Positions 1-5,263 are shown, counted from the first letter of the stretch. The stretch: DNA of 5,263 bases from CANKHA01 sp035652315 (GCA_035652315.1 DASREA010000060.1:1-5263); one strand, 5' to 3'. Notes: a model not told the origin generated them from the sequence alone. Numbers and translations: made by a program.

Positions 1-429
1 GGAAGAGTGGAAGATGGTGGTCGAGACCAAAAAGATCCTCGATCCGAAGATCAAGGTGACCGCGACCTGCGTGCGCGTGCCGGTGTTCGTCGGCCATTCC
101 GAGGCGATCAACATCGAGTTCGAGCGCGAGATCTCGGCCGAGCAGGCGCAGACGATCCTGCGCGAGGCGCCCGGCATCATGCTGGTCGATAAGCGCGAGG
201 ACGGCGGCTATGTCACGCCGATCGAGTGCGTCGGCGAATATGCCACCTATGTCAGCCGGGTGCACGGCGCAGGATGTCGCGCGCTTCGTCCGCGGTGATC
301 GGCTGCTCGAACTCGACGTTGACGGCTTCGGAATGGCCGACGAACACCGGCACGCGCACGCAGGTCGCAGTCAGCTTAATCTTGGGGTCCAGGATCTTCT
401 TGGTCTCCGCCATCATCTTCCACTCTTCC
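1..429. repeat. Imperfect inverted repeat formed by two head-to-head asd copies
   Basis: Bases 1-175 align without gaps to the reverse complement of 429-255. I counted 33 mismatches in 175 positions, about 81% identity. The arms are separated by 79 bases (176-254) that belong only to the plus-strand copy. Within the arms, 62-102 and 328-368 are a perfect 41-base inverted match. The switch between copies falls at about 255-263 (GCCGGGTGC). Both copies could plausibly share bases there: the plus copy reads AGC CGG GTG and the minus copy reads GCA CCC GGC. Confidence 0.9.
2..298 (+). CDS. asd: Aspartate-semialdehyde dehydrogenase, internal/C-terminal fragment, partial at both ends
   Basis: This frame is open from the left edge and encodes the substrate-binding half of aspartate-semialdehyde dehydrogenase, the NADP-dependent enzyme that makes L-aspartate 4-semialdehyde from 4-aspartyl phosphate. 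Visible family landmarks are EEWKM at the edge, the ATCVRVPVFVGHSE segment with the conserved substrate-binding Arg and the Arg/His pair of the active site, and the later DKREDGGYVTP and ECVGEYATYVSR segments. Homology ends at about base 260. The last dozen residues (VHGAGCRALRPR) are not ASADH-like; they come from reading the opposite strand of the second asd copy until TGA at 296-298. The expected C-terminal 45-50 residues (the usual SDNLRKGAALN...VQIAE region) are absent. Aligned to the copy at 252-1058 it begins at about residue 211 and is 45/58 identical over the shared part, so it is a different allele or paralogue. An internal ATG at 14 is not a real start, because homology runs through it to the edge. 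Identity is sure; whether the broken end is biological is not. Confidence 0.9.
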   Translation, partial: EEWKMVVETKKILDPKIKVTATCVRVPVFVGHSEAINIEFEREISAEQAQTILREAPGIMLVDKREDGGYVTPIECVGEYATYVSRVHGAGCRALRPR

Positions 430-1058
430 TTGGTGAAGCCGTCGTCCATGAAGACGTCGATCTGCGGAATGAGGTTGAAGGCGATGCGCTTCGGAAACTT
501 CTTGTTCGCGACCTCGTCCAGCGTGAAGACGGCCTTGGTCTGCGAGAACAGTTCGTCCATCGCTTCCTTGCCGGCGCCGGAAACGGACTGATAGGTCGAC
601 ACCACCACGCGCTTGATCTTCGCCTTGTCGTGCAGCGGCTTCAGCGCGATGACGAGTTGCGCGGTCGAGCAGTTCGGATTGGCGATGATGCCCTTCTTGC
701 GGAAACCGGCCGCAGCGTCGGCATTCACCTCGGGCACGACGAGCGGCACGTCGGGGTCGGTGCGCCAATAGGACGAATTGTCGATCACCACGGCGCCCTG
801 GCCGGCGATCTTCGGCGACCATTCCTTCGATACGGCGCCGCCCGCCGACATCAGGCAGATGTCGATATCGGAAAAATCGAACTGCTCCAGCGCCTTAACT
901 TTCAGCGTCTTTTCACCATAGGAGACCTCGGAGCCGAGACTGCGGCGCGAGGCAACAGCCACGACCTCGTCGGCGGGAAATTCCCGCTCCGCCAGGATTC
1001 CCAGCATTTCGCGGCCCACATTGCCGGTGGCGCCCACGACCGCGACTTTGTAACCCAT
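252..1058 (-). CDS. asd: Aspartate-semialdehyde dehydrogenase, C-terminally truncated
   Basis: It catalyses the NADPH-dependent reduction of 4-aspartyl phosphate to aspartate semialdehyde, the branch-point reaction in the cytoplasm for lysine/diaminopimelate, threonine and methionine. The 268 residues show the NADP-binding GATGNVG loop (9-15), SRRSLG (37-42), SAGG (71-74), the catalytic nucleophile Cys130 in NPNCST, Gln157 in STYQSVSGAG, and the Arg235/His242 pair in CVRVPVFVGHS. The ATG at 1058 is supported by a strong Shine-Dalgarno GGAGAG (complement of 1065-1070) 6 bases upstream. The family is usually about 340 residues. This frame stops at TGA 252-254, exactly where homology also stops after APG, because the DNA switches to the opposite strand of another asd copy. 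About 75 C-terminal residues are missing, so as drawn the enzyme would probably not fold or dimerise normally although its catalytic residues are present. A truncated sole asd would be hard to reconcile with the pathway's usual importance, so a join artefact or another intact copy elsewhere is likely. Confidence 0.95.
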   Translation of the reverse strand: MGYKVAVVGATGNVGREMLGILAEREFPADEVVAVASRRSLGSEVSYGEKTLKVKALEQFDFSDIDICLMSAGGAVSKEWSPKIAGQGAVVIDNSSYWRTDPDVPLVVPEVNADAAAGFRKKGIIANPNCSTAQLVIALKPLHDKAKIKRVVVSTYQSVSGAGKEAMDELFSQTKAVFTLDEVANKKFPKRIAFNLIPQIDVFMDDGFTKEEWKMMAETKKILDPKIKLTATCVRVPVFVGHSEAVNVEFEQPITADEARDILRRAPG

Positions 1059-1119
1059 CGTTCACTCTCCGGCGAAATTCCCCGATCCGCGGCAGCGCCG
1101 TTAAACCGGAGCGGAAGCG

Positions 1120-1148
1120 CTTCTAAGCGAGAACGCCTGCAAAGACAA
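1120..1148 (-). promoter_or_regulatory. Possible sigma-70-type promoter for the minus-strand asd
   Basis: On the minus strand, TTGTCT (complement of 1143-1148, 4 of 6 to TTGACA) and TAGAAG (complement of 1120-1125, 4 of 6 to TATAAT) are separated by 17 bases. A start site near 1113 would give a leader of about 55 bases before the asd ATG. The 10-base perfect palindrome GAAGCGCTTC (1114-1123) overlaps the proposed -10 and could be an operator. The matches are modest and chance cannot be excluded. Confidence 0.25.
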
Positions 1149-1196
1149 CGCCCGACATCCGCCGGGCGGCCGCAGGCGAAAGGGCGCTAACGCATC

Positions 1197-2249
1197 GTGT
1201 CAGTGACGGATTTGACGCCCGGTCCGCTCGGGTTGCCGCCCGCGCCGCGCCGCAGCTTCGGAATGCGGCGGAACGCGCCGCTTCCGGCCCGGCAAACGCC
1301 GGCGCGCCGCCTCGATTGGCCGGCGCTATTTCATAAAAACCTGCCATCGAATCGATCCTTTGTGAACGCTTGGCACCGCGTCGCGCGGTTGCTGATCTGG
1401 ACATTGACGCGCCTGCATGCGGGCGCGCTGGCCCTGACGCCCAGGCCGCGGGCGGCACGGCGGCACGAAGCCGAAGTGCGCGCTATTCTGCAATCGGATT
1501 TCAGCGCCACCTGCGTGCGGCTGTTCGCCTATCTCGGCGCGGTCGCCATTCTTGCCGTGGTCTCGGCGCGGATTTTCCATGCCGGCGAAGCGGCCGTGCG
1601 GTCGGAGCCGGCCGCGCCGCCGGGATGGATCGACGTCGCCCGGCCTTTCGCCGCCTTTGCGCTGCCGATGTCGGAGTTGAGCGGGCCTTATGAATATGCC
1701 GCGCAGCGTCACGCCGCAGGCGGCCGCCGCGACATCATGCGCTGGGGCGATCTCGAAGGCCCGACGCCGCATTTGCTGGTCGAAATCTACCGGCCGGGCG
1801 GCGAATTCGACGGCTTCCAACCGCTGCCAAGCGAAATCGCGGCGCGCACCCGCGGCTTGGTCGCTTCCGCCGCGATCAAGCCCGCGGGGAGCATGGACAC
1901 CAAATTCGGTCCGGTGCCGCTCGCTGGCTTCACCGTACCGGGCGCGCCGCCGCGCCGCTGTCTCGGTTTCGCACGGTCCTTCGCGCATCCGCAATTGGCG
2001 ATCACCGGCTGGTATTGCGGCGGCGCCGACGAGGCGGCCGCGCGCAATGTCGTCGCCTGCGCCCTCGACCGCCTGACCTTGCTGGCCGCAGGGAACGAGC
2101 CCGCCATCGGCGAACTGTTCGCCCGCGCCGATCTCAAACGCAATTTCTGCGGTCAGCGCAGCCTGCTTTACGCTCCGACCCCGAAACTCGGACCGGCCGC
2201 GGCGCTAACTTCCGACGTCAAGCTGCGCCCGCGCATCGCCGCGCAATAG
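1197..2249 (+). CDS. Uncharacterised single-pass membrane protein with Cys-containing C-terminal domain
   Basis: I do not recognise a named family. The 350-residue frame has a Pro/Arg-rich N-terminus (1-50), a weak hydrophobic stretch around 63-81 interrupted by Arg and His, and a clear transmembrane segment at about 107-127 (FAYLGAVAILAVV core). A 220-residue domain follows that probably lies in the periplasm, because Arg-rich sequence precedes the segment (positive-inside rule). It contains four cysteines, C255 (RCLGF), C274 (WYCGG), C288 and C318 (FCGQRS), which could form disulfides. The start is uncertain. GTG 1197 is the most upstream possible, with an in-frame TAA at 1188-1190 and AAGGG 12 bases ahead, which is a long spacing. 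ATG 1263 and GTG 1362 are in-frame alternatives, and the A/T-richer stretch 1325-1365 makes the last one plausible. It diverges from asd, sits 109 bases before the small exported protein gene, and lies between asd and leuB. Coding is supported by frame length, a coherent membrane segment and third-position GC bias. Confidence 0.75.
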   Translation: MSVTDLTPGPLGLPPAPRRSFGMRRNAPLPARQTPARRLDWPALFHKNLPSNRSFVNAWHRVARLLIWTLTRLHAGALALTPRPRAARRHEAEVRAILQSDFSATCVRLFAYLGAVAILAVVSARIFHAGEAAVRSEPAAPPGWIDVARPFAAFALPMSELSGPYEYAAQRHAAGGRRDIMRWGDLEGPTPHLLVEIYRPGGEFDGFQPLPSEIAARTRGLVASAAIKPAGSMDTKFGPVPLAGFTVPGAPPRRCLGFARSFAHPQLAITGWYCGGADEAAARNVVACALDRLTLLAAGNEPAIGELFARADLKRNFCGQRSLLYAPTPKLGPAAALTSDVKLRPRIAAQ

Positions 2250-2291
2250 CCCGGCTTTTCACGCCGATTTAAATCCCTGCTTTTCGACGGA

Positions 2292-2309
2292 TTCCCGCTA
2301 TTGCGGGAA
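2292..2309. other. Perfect 7-bp hairpin in the 2250-2358 intergenic gap
   Basis: TTCCCGC (2292-2298) and GCGGGAA (2303-2309) pair perfectly around a TATT loop. It lies 42 bases after the stop of the membrane protein gene and 50 before the next ATG. No T-run follows on either strand, so it is not a classical intrinsic terminator. It may be a weak terminator, an mRNA-stabilising 3' hairpin or an operator. The rest of this 109-base gap shows nothing convincing; TAGACT at 2322-2327 has no properly spaced -35 element. Confidence 0.35.
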
Positions 2310-2358
2310 ACCAAAGGCCGCTAGACTGCGTTGGTCCAGGGCTGGTGATGAGGAAATC

Positions 2359-2721
2359 ATGCGTGCGAAAATCGCTGCCGTTCTTGTAACCGGAGCGTTT
2401 GCCGCTGTCGGCCTGTCCGCGCCGGCGCAAGCGCAGAGCAAAACCCGTGTCGTGGCGCCTCCCGGCAGCGCGACGCGATACATCGAGCGCGACGAGCAGG
2501 GACGCACGCGCGCCAAGGTGATCGTGCAGCGCCGCTCGTTCCTCGATCCGGGCCCGGAGCTGCCGCCCGGCGTCGCCAAATTCACCGATTACGTCTATCC
2601 GCCGGGCTATTCGCCGACGAGCGAGATCGACAACACGCTGCGCGGCGGCATTCGCACGCCGTTACCCGGCCCGTTCGATCTGCCGGGCAAGGACAATCCC
2701 TATCCCTGGACGCCGTATTGA
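2359..2721 (+). CDS. Small exported Pro/Gly-rich protein of unknown function
   Basis: This 120-residue protein has a classical Sec signal peptide: basic n-region (MRAK), hydrophobic core (residues 5-20, IAAVLVTGAFAAVGLS) and an AXA-type signal peptidase I site, APAQA|Q, at about 25/26. The mature part of about 95 residues has no Cys, is rich in Pro, Gly, Arg and Tyr, and ends in NPYPWTPY. Notable stretches are PPGSATRYIERDEQGRTRAK (residues 34-53), FLDPGPELPPG and YVYPPGYSP. It is therefore likely periplasmic or surface-located. No enzymatic motif is visible and I cannot assign a function. The ATG at 2359 is supported by GAGGAA (2350-2355) immediately upstream, and an upstream ATG at 2348 is out of frame. 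It may be transcribed alone or with the preceding gene, and it ends before a strong terminator. Small proteins of this style, conserved only within Hyphomicrobiales, are commonly left as hypothetical. Expression and export are inferred from sequence only. Confidence 0.82.
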   Translation: MRAKIAAVLVTGAFAAVGLSAPAQAQSKTRVVAPPGSATRYIERDEQGRTRAKVIVQRRSFLDPGPELPPGVAKFTDYVYPPGYSPTSEIDNTLRGGIRTPLPGPFDLPGKDNPYPWTPY

Positions 2722-2750
2722 GCGGCGCAACCCTGCGACGAAGTTGACGA

Positions 2751-2782
2751 ATGGCCGGACCTGCTCCGGCCATTTTCGTTTT
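2751..2782 (+). terminator. Rho-independent terminator after the small exported protein gene
   Basis: ATGGCCGGA (2751-2759) and TCCGGCCAT (2765-2773) form a perfect 9-bp GC-rich stem with a 5-base loop, extendable by one A-T pair. It is followed by TTTCGTTTT. It begins 29 bases after the stop codon at 2719-2721. The gene pair is convergent, and leuB ends on the other strand at 2798. Read from leuB the same hairpin lacks a good T-run, so it should work mainly for plus-strand transcripts, perhaps weakly for leuB. Confidence 0.85.
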
Positions 2783-2797
2783 AGGAACGGCGCAAAA

Positions 2798-3910
2798 CTA
2801 ACCCGCCAGCTTTTCGAAGGCATCGGCCACCGCCTCGCCCATTTGCGAGGTACTGACCACCGTCGCGCCCGGCGATTTGATGTCGCCGGTGCGCAGGCCC
2901 TTGGCCAGCGTGGCGGCGATCGCCTGGTCGATCAGATCGGCTTCCTTGCCCATGTTGAAGGAATAGCGCAACGCCATGCCGAAAGAGGCGATCATGGCCA
3001 GCGGATTGGCCATGCCCTTGCCGGCGATGTCGGGCGCCGAGCCGTGCACCGGCTCATACATCGCCTTGCGCTTTTTCGTCTTGGCATCGACCTCACCCAG
3101 CGAAGCCGAAGGCAGCATGCCGAGCGAGCCGGTGAGCATGGCGGCGACGTCGGAGAGCATGTCGCCGAACAGGTTGTCGGTGACGATGACGTCGAATTGC
3201 TTGGGATTGCGCACGAGCTGCATGCCGCCGGCATCCGCCAGCATATGCTCGAGCTGCACATCCTTGTAGTCGCGCTCATGCACCTGCGTGACCACCTCGT
3301 TCCAGAGCACGCCGGTCTTCATCACGTTGCGCTTTTCCATCGAGGTGACCTTGTTGCGCCGCTGGCGCGCCAGTTCGAAGGCGACGCGGGCGATGCGCTC
3401 GATCTCATAGGTGTCGTAGACCTGGGTATCGACGGCGCGCTTTTGTCCATTGCCGAGATCGGTGATGGTCTTCGGCTCGCCGAAATAGACGCCGCCGGTC
3501 AATTCGCGCACGATCATGATGTCGAGGCCCTCGACCAATTCGCGCTTCAGACTCGAGGCGTCGGCCAGCGCCGGGTAGCAGACCGCGGGACGCAAATTGG
3601 CGAAAAGGCCAAGATCCTTGCGCAACCGCAGCAGTCCCGCCTCCGGCCGCGCCTCATAGGGCACCTTGTCCCATTTCGGCCCGCCGACCGCGCCGAAGAT
3701 CACCGCGTCGGCCGCCTGTGCTTTCGCCATGGTGGCGTCGCTGATGGCCGCGCCATGCGCGTCGTAGGCAGCGCCGCCGACCAGATCCTCCTCCGTCTCG
3801 AATTGACCGAGACCCTTTTTGTTCATGAGCGCGATGAGGCGCTTCACCTCGGCCATGACTTCCGGGCCGATGCCGTCGCCGGGCAGGAGCAGGAGCTTGG
3901 TAGCGGCCAT
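2798..3910 (-). CDS. leuB: 3-isopropylmalate dehydrogenase
   Basis: LeuB oxidises and decarboxylates (2R,3S)-3-isopropylmalate to 2-oxoisocaproate with NAD+, the third dedicated step of leucine synthesis, as a cytoplasmic homodimer needing Mg2+ or Mn2+. The 370-residue frame is full length. LLLPGDGIGPEV opens the protein. The substrate arginines are R97, R107 and R135, followed by Y142 in GGVYFGEP and K193 in MEKRNV. The metal and catalytic aspartates are D226, D250 and D254, with the family signature at 246-266 (NLFGDMLSD...GSLGML). HGSAPDIAGKG (289-299) contains D294, at the position associated with NAD rather than NADP preference. These residue roles are carried over from the Thermus enzyme. 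The ATG at 3910 has only a weak GAGA (complement of 3919-3922) 8 bases upstream, but the protein begins as the family does. It is divergent from the NDH-2 gene and convergent with the small exported protein gene. It shares a strand with asd but is separated from it by two opposite-strand genes, so it is not co-transcribed with it here. No leader peptide or attenuator was seen. Confidence 0.98.
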   Translation of the reverse strand: MAATKLLLLPGDGIGPEVMAEVKRLIALMNKKGLGQFETEEDLVGGAAYDAHGAAISDATMAKAQAADAVIFGAVGGPKWDKVPYEARPEAGLLRLRKDLGLFANLRPAVCYPALADASSLKRELVEGLDIMIVRELTGGVYFGEPKTITDLGNGQKRAVDTQVYDTYEIERIARVAFELARQRRNKVTSMEKRNVMKTGVLWNEVVTQVHERDYKDVQLEHMLADAGGMQLVRNPKQFDVIVTDNLFGDMLSDVAAMLTGSLGMLPSASLGEVDAKTKKRKAMYEPVHGSAPDIAGKGMANPLAMIASFGMALRYSFNMGKEADLIDQAIAATLAKGLRTGDIKSPGATVVSTSQMGEAVADAFEKLAG

Positions 3911-3960
3911 ACGAATTGTCTCGCAAAGTGTGCTTGTCAGGGATGCGGATTGCTAAAGGC

Positions 3961-4011
3961 CCGGGCGCGGCTTGGCAAGGCGACCCATGGCGAGGCTGCC
4001 AAACCGCCCGG
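3961..4011. promoter_or_regulatory. Long imperfect dyad between leuB and the NDH-2 gene
   Basis: CGGCTTGGCA (3968-3977) and TGCCAAACCG (3997-4006) pair with one mismatch across 19 bases. Outside them CCGGG (3961-3965) and CCCGG (4007-4011) also pair, after a two-base bulge. The TTGGCA/TGCCAA half-sites are 29 bases apart start to start, close to three helical turns. This could be an operator in the shared 130-bp divergent control region, or a hairpin in the NDH-2 leader. I could not place convincing -35/-10 elements for either gene in 3911-4040. Confidence 0.35.
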
Positions 4012-4030
4012 CAATGCCTATCTTCGTTGC

Positions 4031-4034
4031 GGAG
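4031..4034 (+). promoter_or_regulatory. Ribosome binding site that selects the NDH-2 start
   Basis: GGAG at 4031-4034 directly abuts an in-frame ATG at 4035 but is 6 bases from a second in-frame ATG at 4041. The normal spacing favours 4041; the upstream ATG would add only Met-Ala. Confidence 0.6.
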
Positions 4035-4040
4035 ATGGCA

Positions 4041-5263
4041 ATGTCGCAAGAACGTCCTCACGTCGTCATCGTCGGCGCGGGCTTCGGCGGACTGGATTGC
4101 GCCAAGGCGCTGGCGCGTGCGCCGGTGGACGTCACGGTTCTCGACCGGCACAACCATCATTGTTTCCAGCCGCTGCTCTATCAGGTGGCGACCGCGGCGC
4201 TGTCTCCTGCCGAAGTGGCCTGGCCGATCCGCTATATTTTGCGCGGCCAGCGCAATGCCACGGTGCTGATGACCGAAGTGACGGGCGTGGATGTCGCCGC
4301 AAGGCGCGTCTTGAGCAAGGCCGGCAGCTTTCCTTACGACACGCTCGTGCTCGCCACCGGCGCCACGCATTCCTATTTCGGCCACGACGACTGGGCGAAA
4401 GTCGCGCCGGGGCTGAAGGAGATCAACGACGCGCGCCGCATCCGCCGCAAACTGCTGCTGGCCTTCGAGCAGGCGGAACTGGCCAAGGACGATGCCGAAC
4501 GGCGGCGCCTCCTCACCTTCGTGATCGTCGGCGGCGGCGCGACCGGCGTCGAGATGGCCGGCGCCATTGCCGAGATCGCGCGGCTCACCTTGGCCAAGGA
4601 TTTTCGCCACATCAATCCGACAACCGCGCATATCGTCCTGATCGAAGCCGGGCCGCGCCTGCTGCCGAGCCTGCCGCAAGACCTTTCCGATTACGCGCGG
4701 CGCGCGCTGGAGCATCTCGGCGTCGAGGTGAGGACCGCGACGCGGGTGACGCGGTGCGATTCCGGCGGCGTCGATCTGGAAAACGGGCGCATCGAGGCCG
4801 GCACTATCGTTTGGGCGGCGGGCGTCGTCGCTTCGCCGGCGGCGCAATGGATCGGCGCCGAGCACGACCGCGCGGGGCGGGTGAAGGTCGGGCCCGATCT
4901 GACGGTGCCCGGCCATCCGGAAATCTTCGTCATCGGCGATACCGCGGCCGTGCAGGATGCCCAGGGCAAGCCGGTTCCCGGCATCGCGCCGGCGGCCAAG
5001 CAGATGGGCCGCTATGTCGGCAAGCTCATTGCCCGCCGGCTTGCCGGCCAATCGCTGCCGCCGTTTCGCTATCGCCACATGGGCGATCTCGCCACCATCG
5101 GGCGGCGCGCCGCCATCGTCAGCTTCCGGGGATTTAAATTGAAGGGATTCCTCGCCTGGCTGTTCTGGGGCGTGGTGCACATCTATTTCCTCATCGGCCT
5201 GAAGAACCGCTTTGTCGTCGCTTTCAGCTGGCTGTGGGATTACGTCACCTTCCATCGCGGCGC
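4041..5263 (+). CDS. ndh: Type II NADH dehydrogenase (NDH-2), 3' end beyond the window
   Basis: NDH-2 is a single-subunit, non-proton-pumping flavoenzyme on the inner face of the cytoplasmic membrane that passes electrons from NADH to quinone. The 407 complete codons show two Rossmann folds. The FAD-binding fold begins HVVIVGAGFGGL (7-18), and the NADH-binding fold begins VIVGGGATGVE (161-171). The family-typical FQPLLYQVA (42-50) and ATG motif (LATGATH, about 103) lie between them. IGDTAAV (298-304) is the second FAD contact, and GIAPAAKQMGRYVG is the quinone-side AKQ-type helix. The C-terminus from about residue 369 (FLAWLFWGVVHIYFLIGL, then WLWDYVTF) is hydrophobic and amphipathic, as expected for membrane association. 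Relatives are about 420-440 residues, so only a short tail is missing at the edge. It is divergent from leuB and has its own GGAG ribosome site. It carries Cys41 where many relatives have Leu or Thr, which I regard as minor. The sequence does not contradict NADH specificity, but does not prove it. Confidence 0.95.
   Translation, partial: MSQERPHVVIVGAGFGGLDCAKALARAPVDVTVLDRHNHHCFQPLLYQVATAALSPAEVAWPIRYILRGQRNATVLMTEVTGVDVAARRVLSKAGSFPYDTLVLATGATHSYFGHDDWAKVAPGLKEINDARRIRRKLLLAFEQAELAKDDAERRRLLTFVIVGGGATGVEMAGAIAEIARLTLAKDFRHINPTTAHIVLIEAGPRLLPSLPQDLSDYARRALEHLGVEVRTATRVTRCDSGGVDLENGRIEAGTIVWAAGVVASPAAQWIGAEHDRAGRVKVGPDLTVPGHPEIFVIGDTAAVQDAQGKPVPGIAPAAKQMGRYVGKLIARRLAGQSLPPFRYRHMGDLATIGRRAAIVSFRGFKLKGFLAWLFWGVVHIYFLIGLKNRFVVAFSWLWDYVTFHRG

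Noticed and set aside
1..429. Inverted arms read as the terminal inverted repeats of a transposable element
   Set aside because: The arms are coding DNA of a housekeeping gene, their spacer is also asd coding sequence, and there is no transposase or target-site duplication.
1149..1168. CGCCCG-N8-CGGGCG inverted repeat as a terminator
   Set aside because: It has a short stem with no T-run on either side, sits upstream of two divergent genes, and is likely to occur by chance at this GC content.
210..1190. A 326-codon plus-strand frame opposite the minus-strand asd
   Set aside because: The reverse strand holds ASADH with all catalytic residues in order; this frame is its antisense shadow.
1326..1994. 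A 222-codon minus-strand frame opposite the membrane protein gene
   Set aside because: It is Arg-rich, lacks any membrane or domain pattern, and sits antisense to a frame with a coherent transmembrane segment.
2301..2327. TTGCGG...TAGACT as a promoter for the small exported protein gene
   Set aside because: The spacer is 15 bases, the -35 matches only 3 of 6, and the -35 lies inside the hairpin at 2292-2309.
3911..4040. A leucine attenuator or leader peptide ahead of leuB
   Set aside because: I saw no short leader frame rich in Leu codons and no terminator hairpin with a T-run on the minus strand.
2744..5137. A 797-codon open frame on the plus strand across leuB and the NDH-2 gene
   Set aside because: It is antisense to leuB and out of frame with NDH-2, both of which have complete family motifs. 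The translation is Arg/His/Ala-rich with no domain, as expected for a shadow frame in GC-rich DNA.
3654..5255. A 533-codon minus-strand frame overlapping NDH-2
   Set aside because: It lies opposite the NDH-2 gene and then runs out of frame into leuB. Its composition is low-complexity Arg/Asp/His and it carries no motif.

Overview
This GC-rich window (roughly two-thirds G+C by eye) looks like a chromosomal segment from an alphaproteobacterium. It is probably from Hyphomicrobiales, in the Bradyrhizobium / Rhodopseudomonas / Pseudolabrys neighbourhood. The basis is the alphaproteobacterial type of LeuB and NDH-2 sequence, the strong GC bias at third codon positions, and remembered leuB/asd proximity in that group. 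No marker gene is present to fix the genus.

Layout from left to right. (1) Positions 1-298 hold the 3' part of an aspartate-semialdehyde dehydrogenase (asd) reading frame on the plus strand. It runs in from the left edge and loses homology near 260. (2) Positions 252-1058, on the minus strand, hold a second, diverged asd that is complete at its start but stops after residue 268, where its homology also ends. The two copies face each other head-on. Bases 1-175 are an inverted, about 81% identical counterpart of 429-255. This junction is either a chimeric or misassembled join or a real inverted rearrangement, and it is the main anomaly of the window. (3) Positions 1197-2249 (+) encode an unrecognised protein with one clear membrane segment and a cysteine-containing C-terminal domain. 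(4) Positions 2359-2721 (+) encode a small exported Pro/Gly-rich protein of unknown function, followed by a clear intrinsic terminator at 2751-2782. (5) Positions 2798-3910 (-) encode a complete 3-isopropylmalate dehydrogenase (leuB). (6) Positions 4041-5263 (+) encode a type II NADH dehydrogenase that runs off the right edge with only a short C-terminal piece missing. It is divergent from leuB across a 130-bp gap that carries an imperfect dyad.

Functionally, leuB (leucine synthesis) and asd (lysine/DAP, threonine and methionine synthesis) are amino-acid biosynthesis genes on the same strand, separated by the two unknown plus-strand genes. The NDH-2 gene is a separate respiratory unit. I found no RNA gene, CRISPR array, insertion sequence or new multi-gene system. 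Apart from the asd junction and the two uncharacterised proteins, this is ordinary chromosomal gene content.
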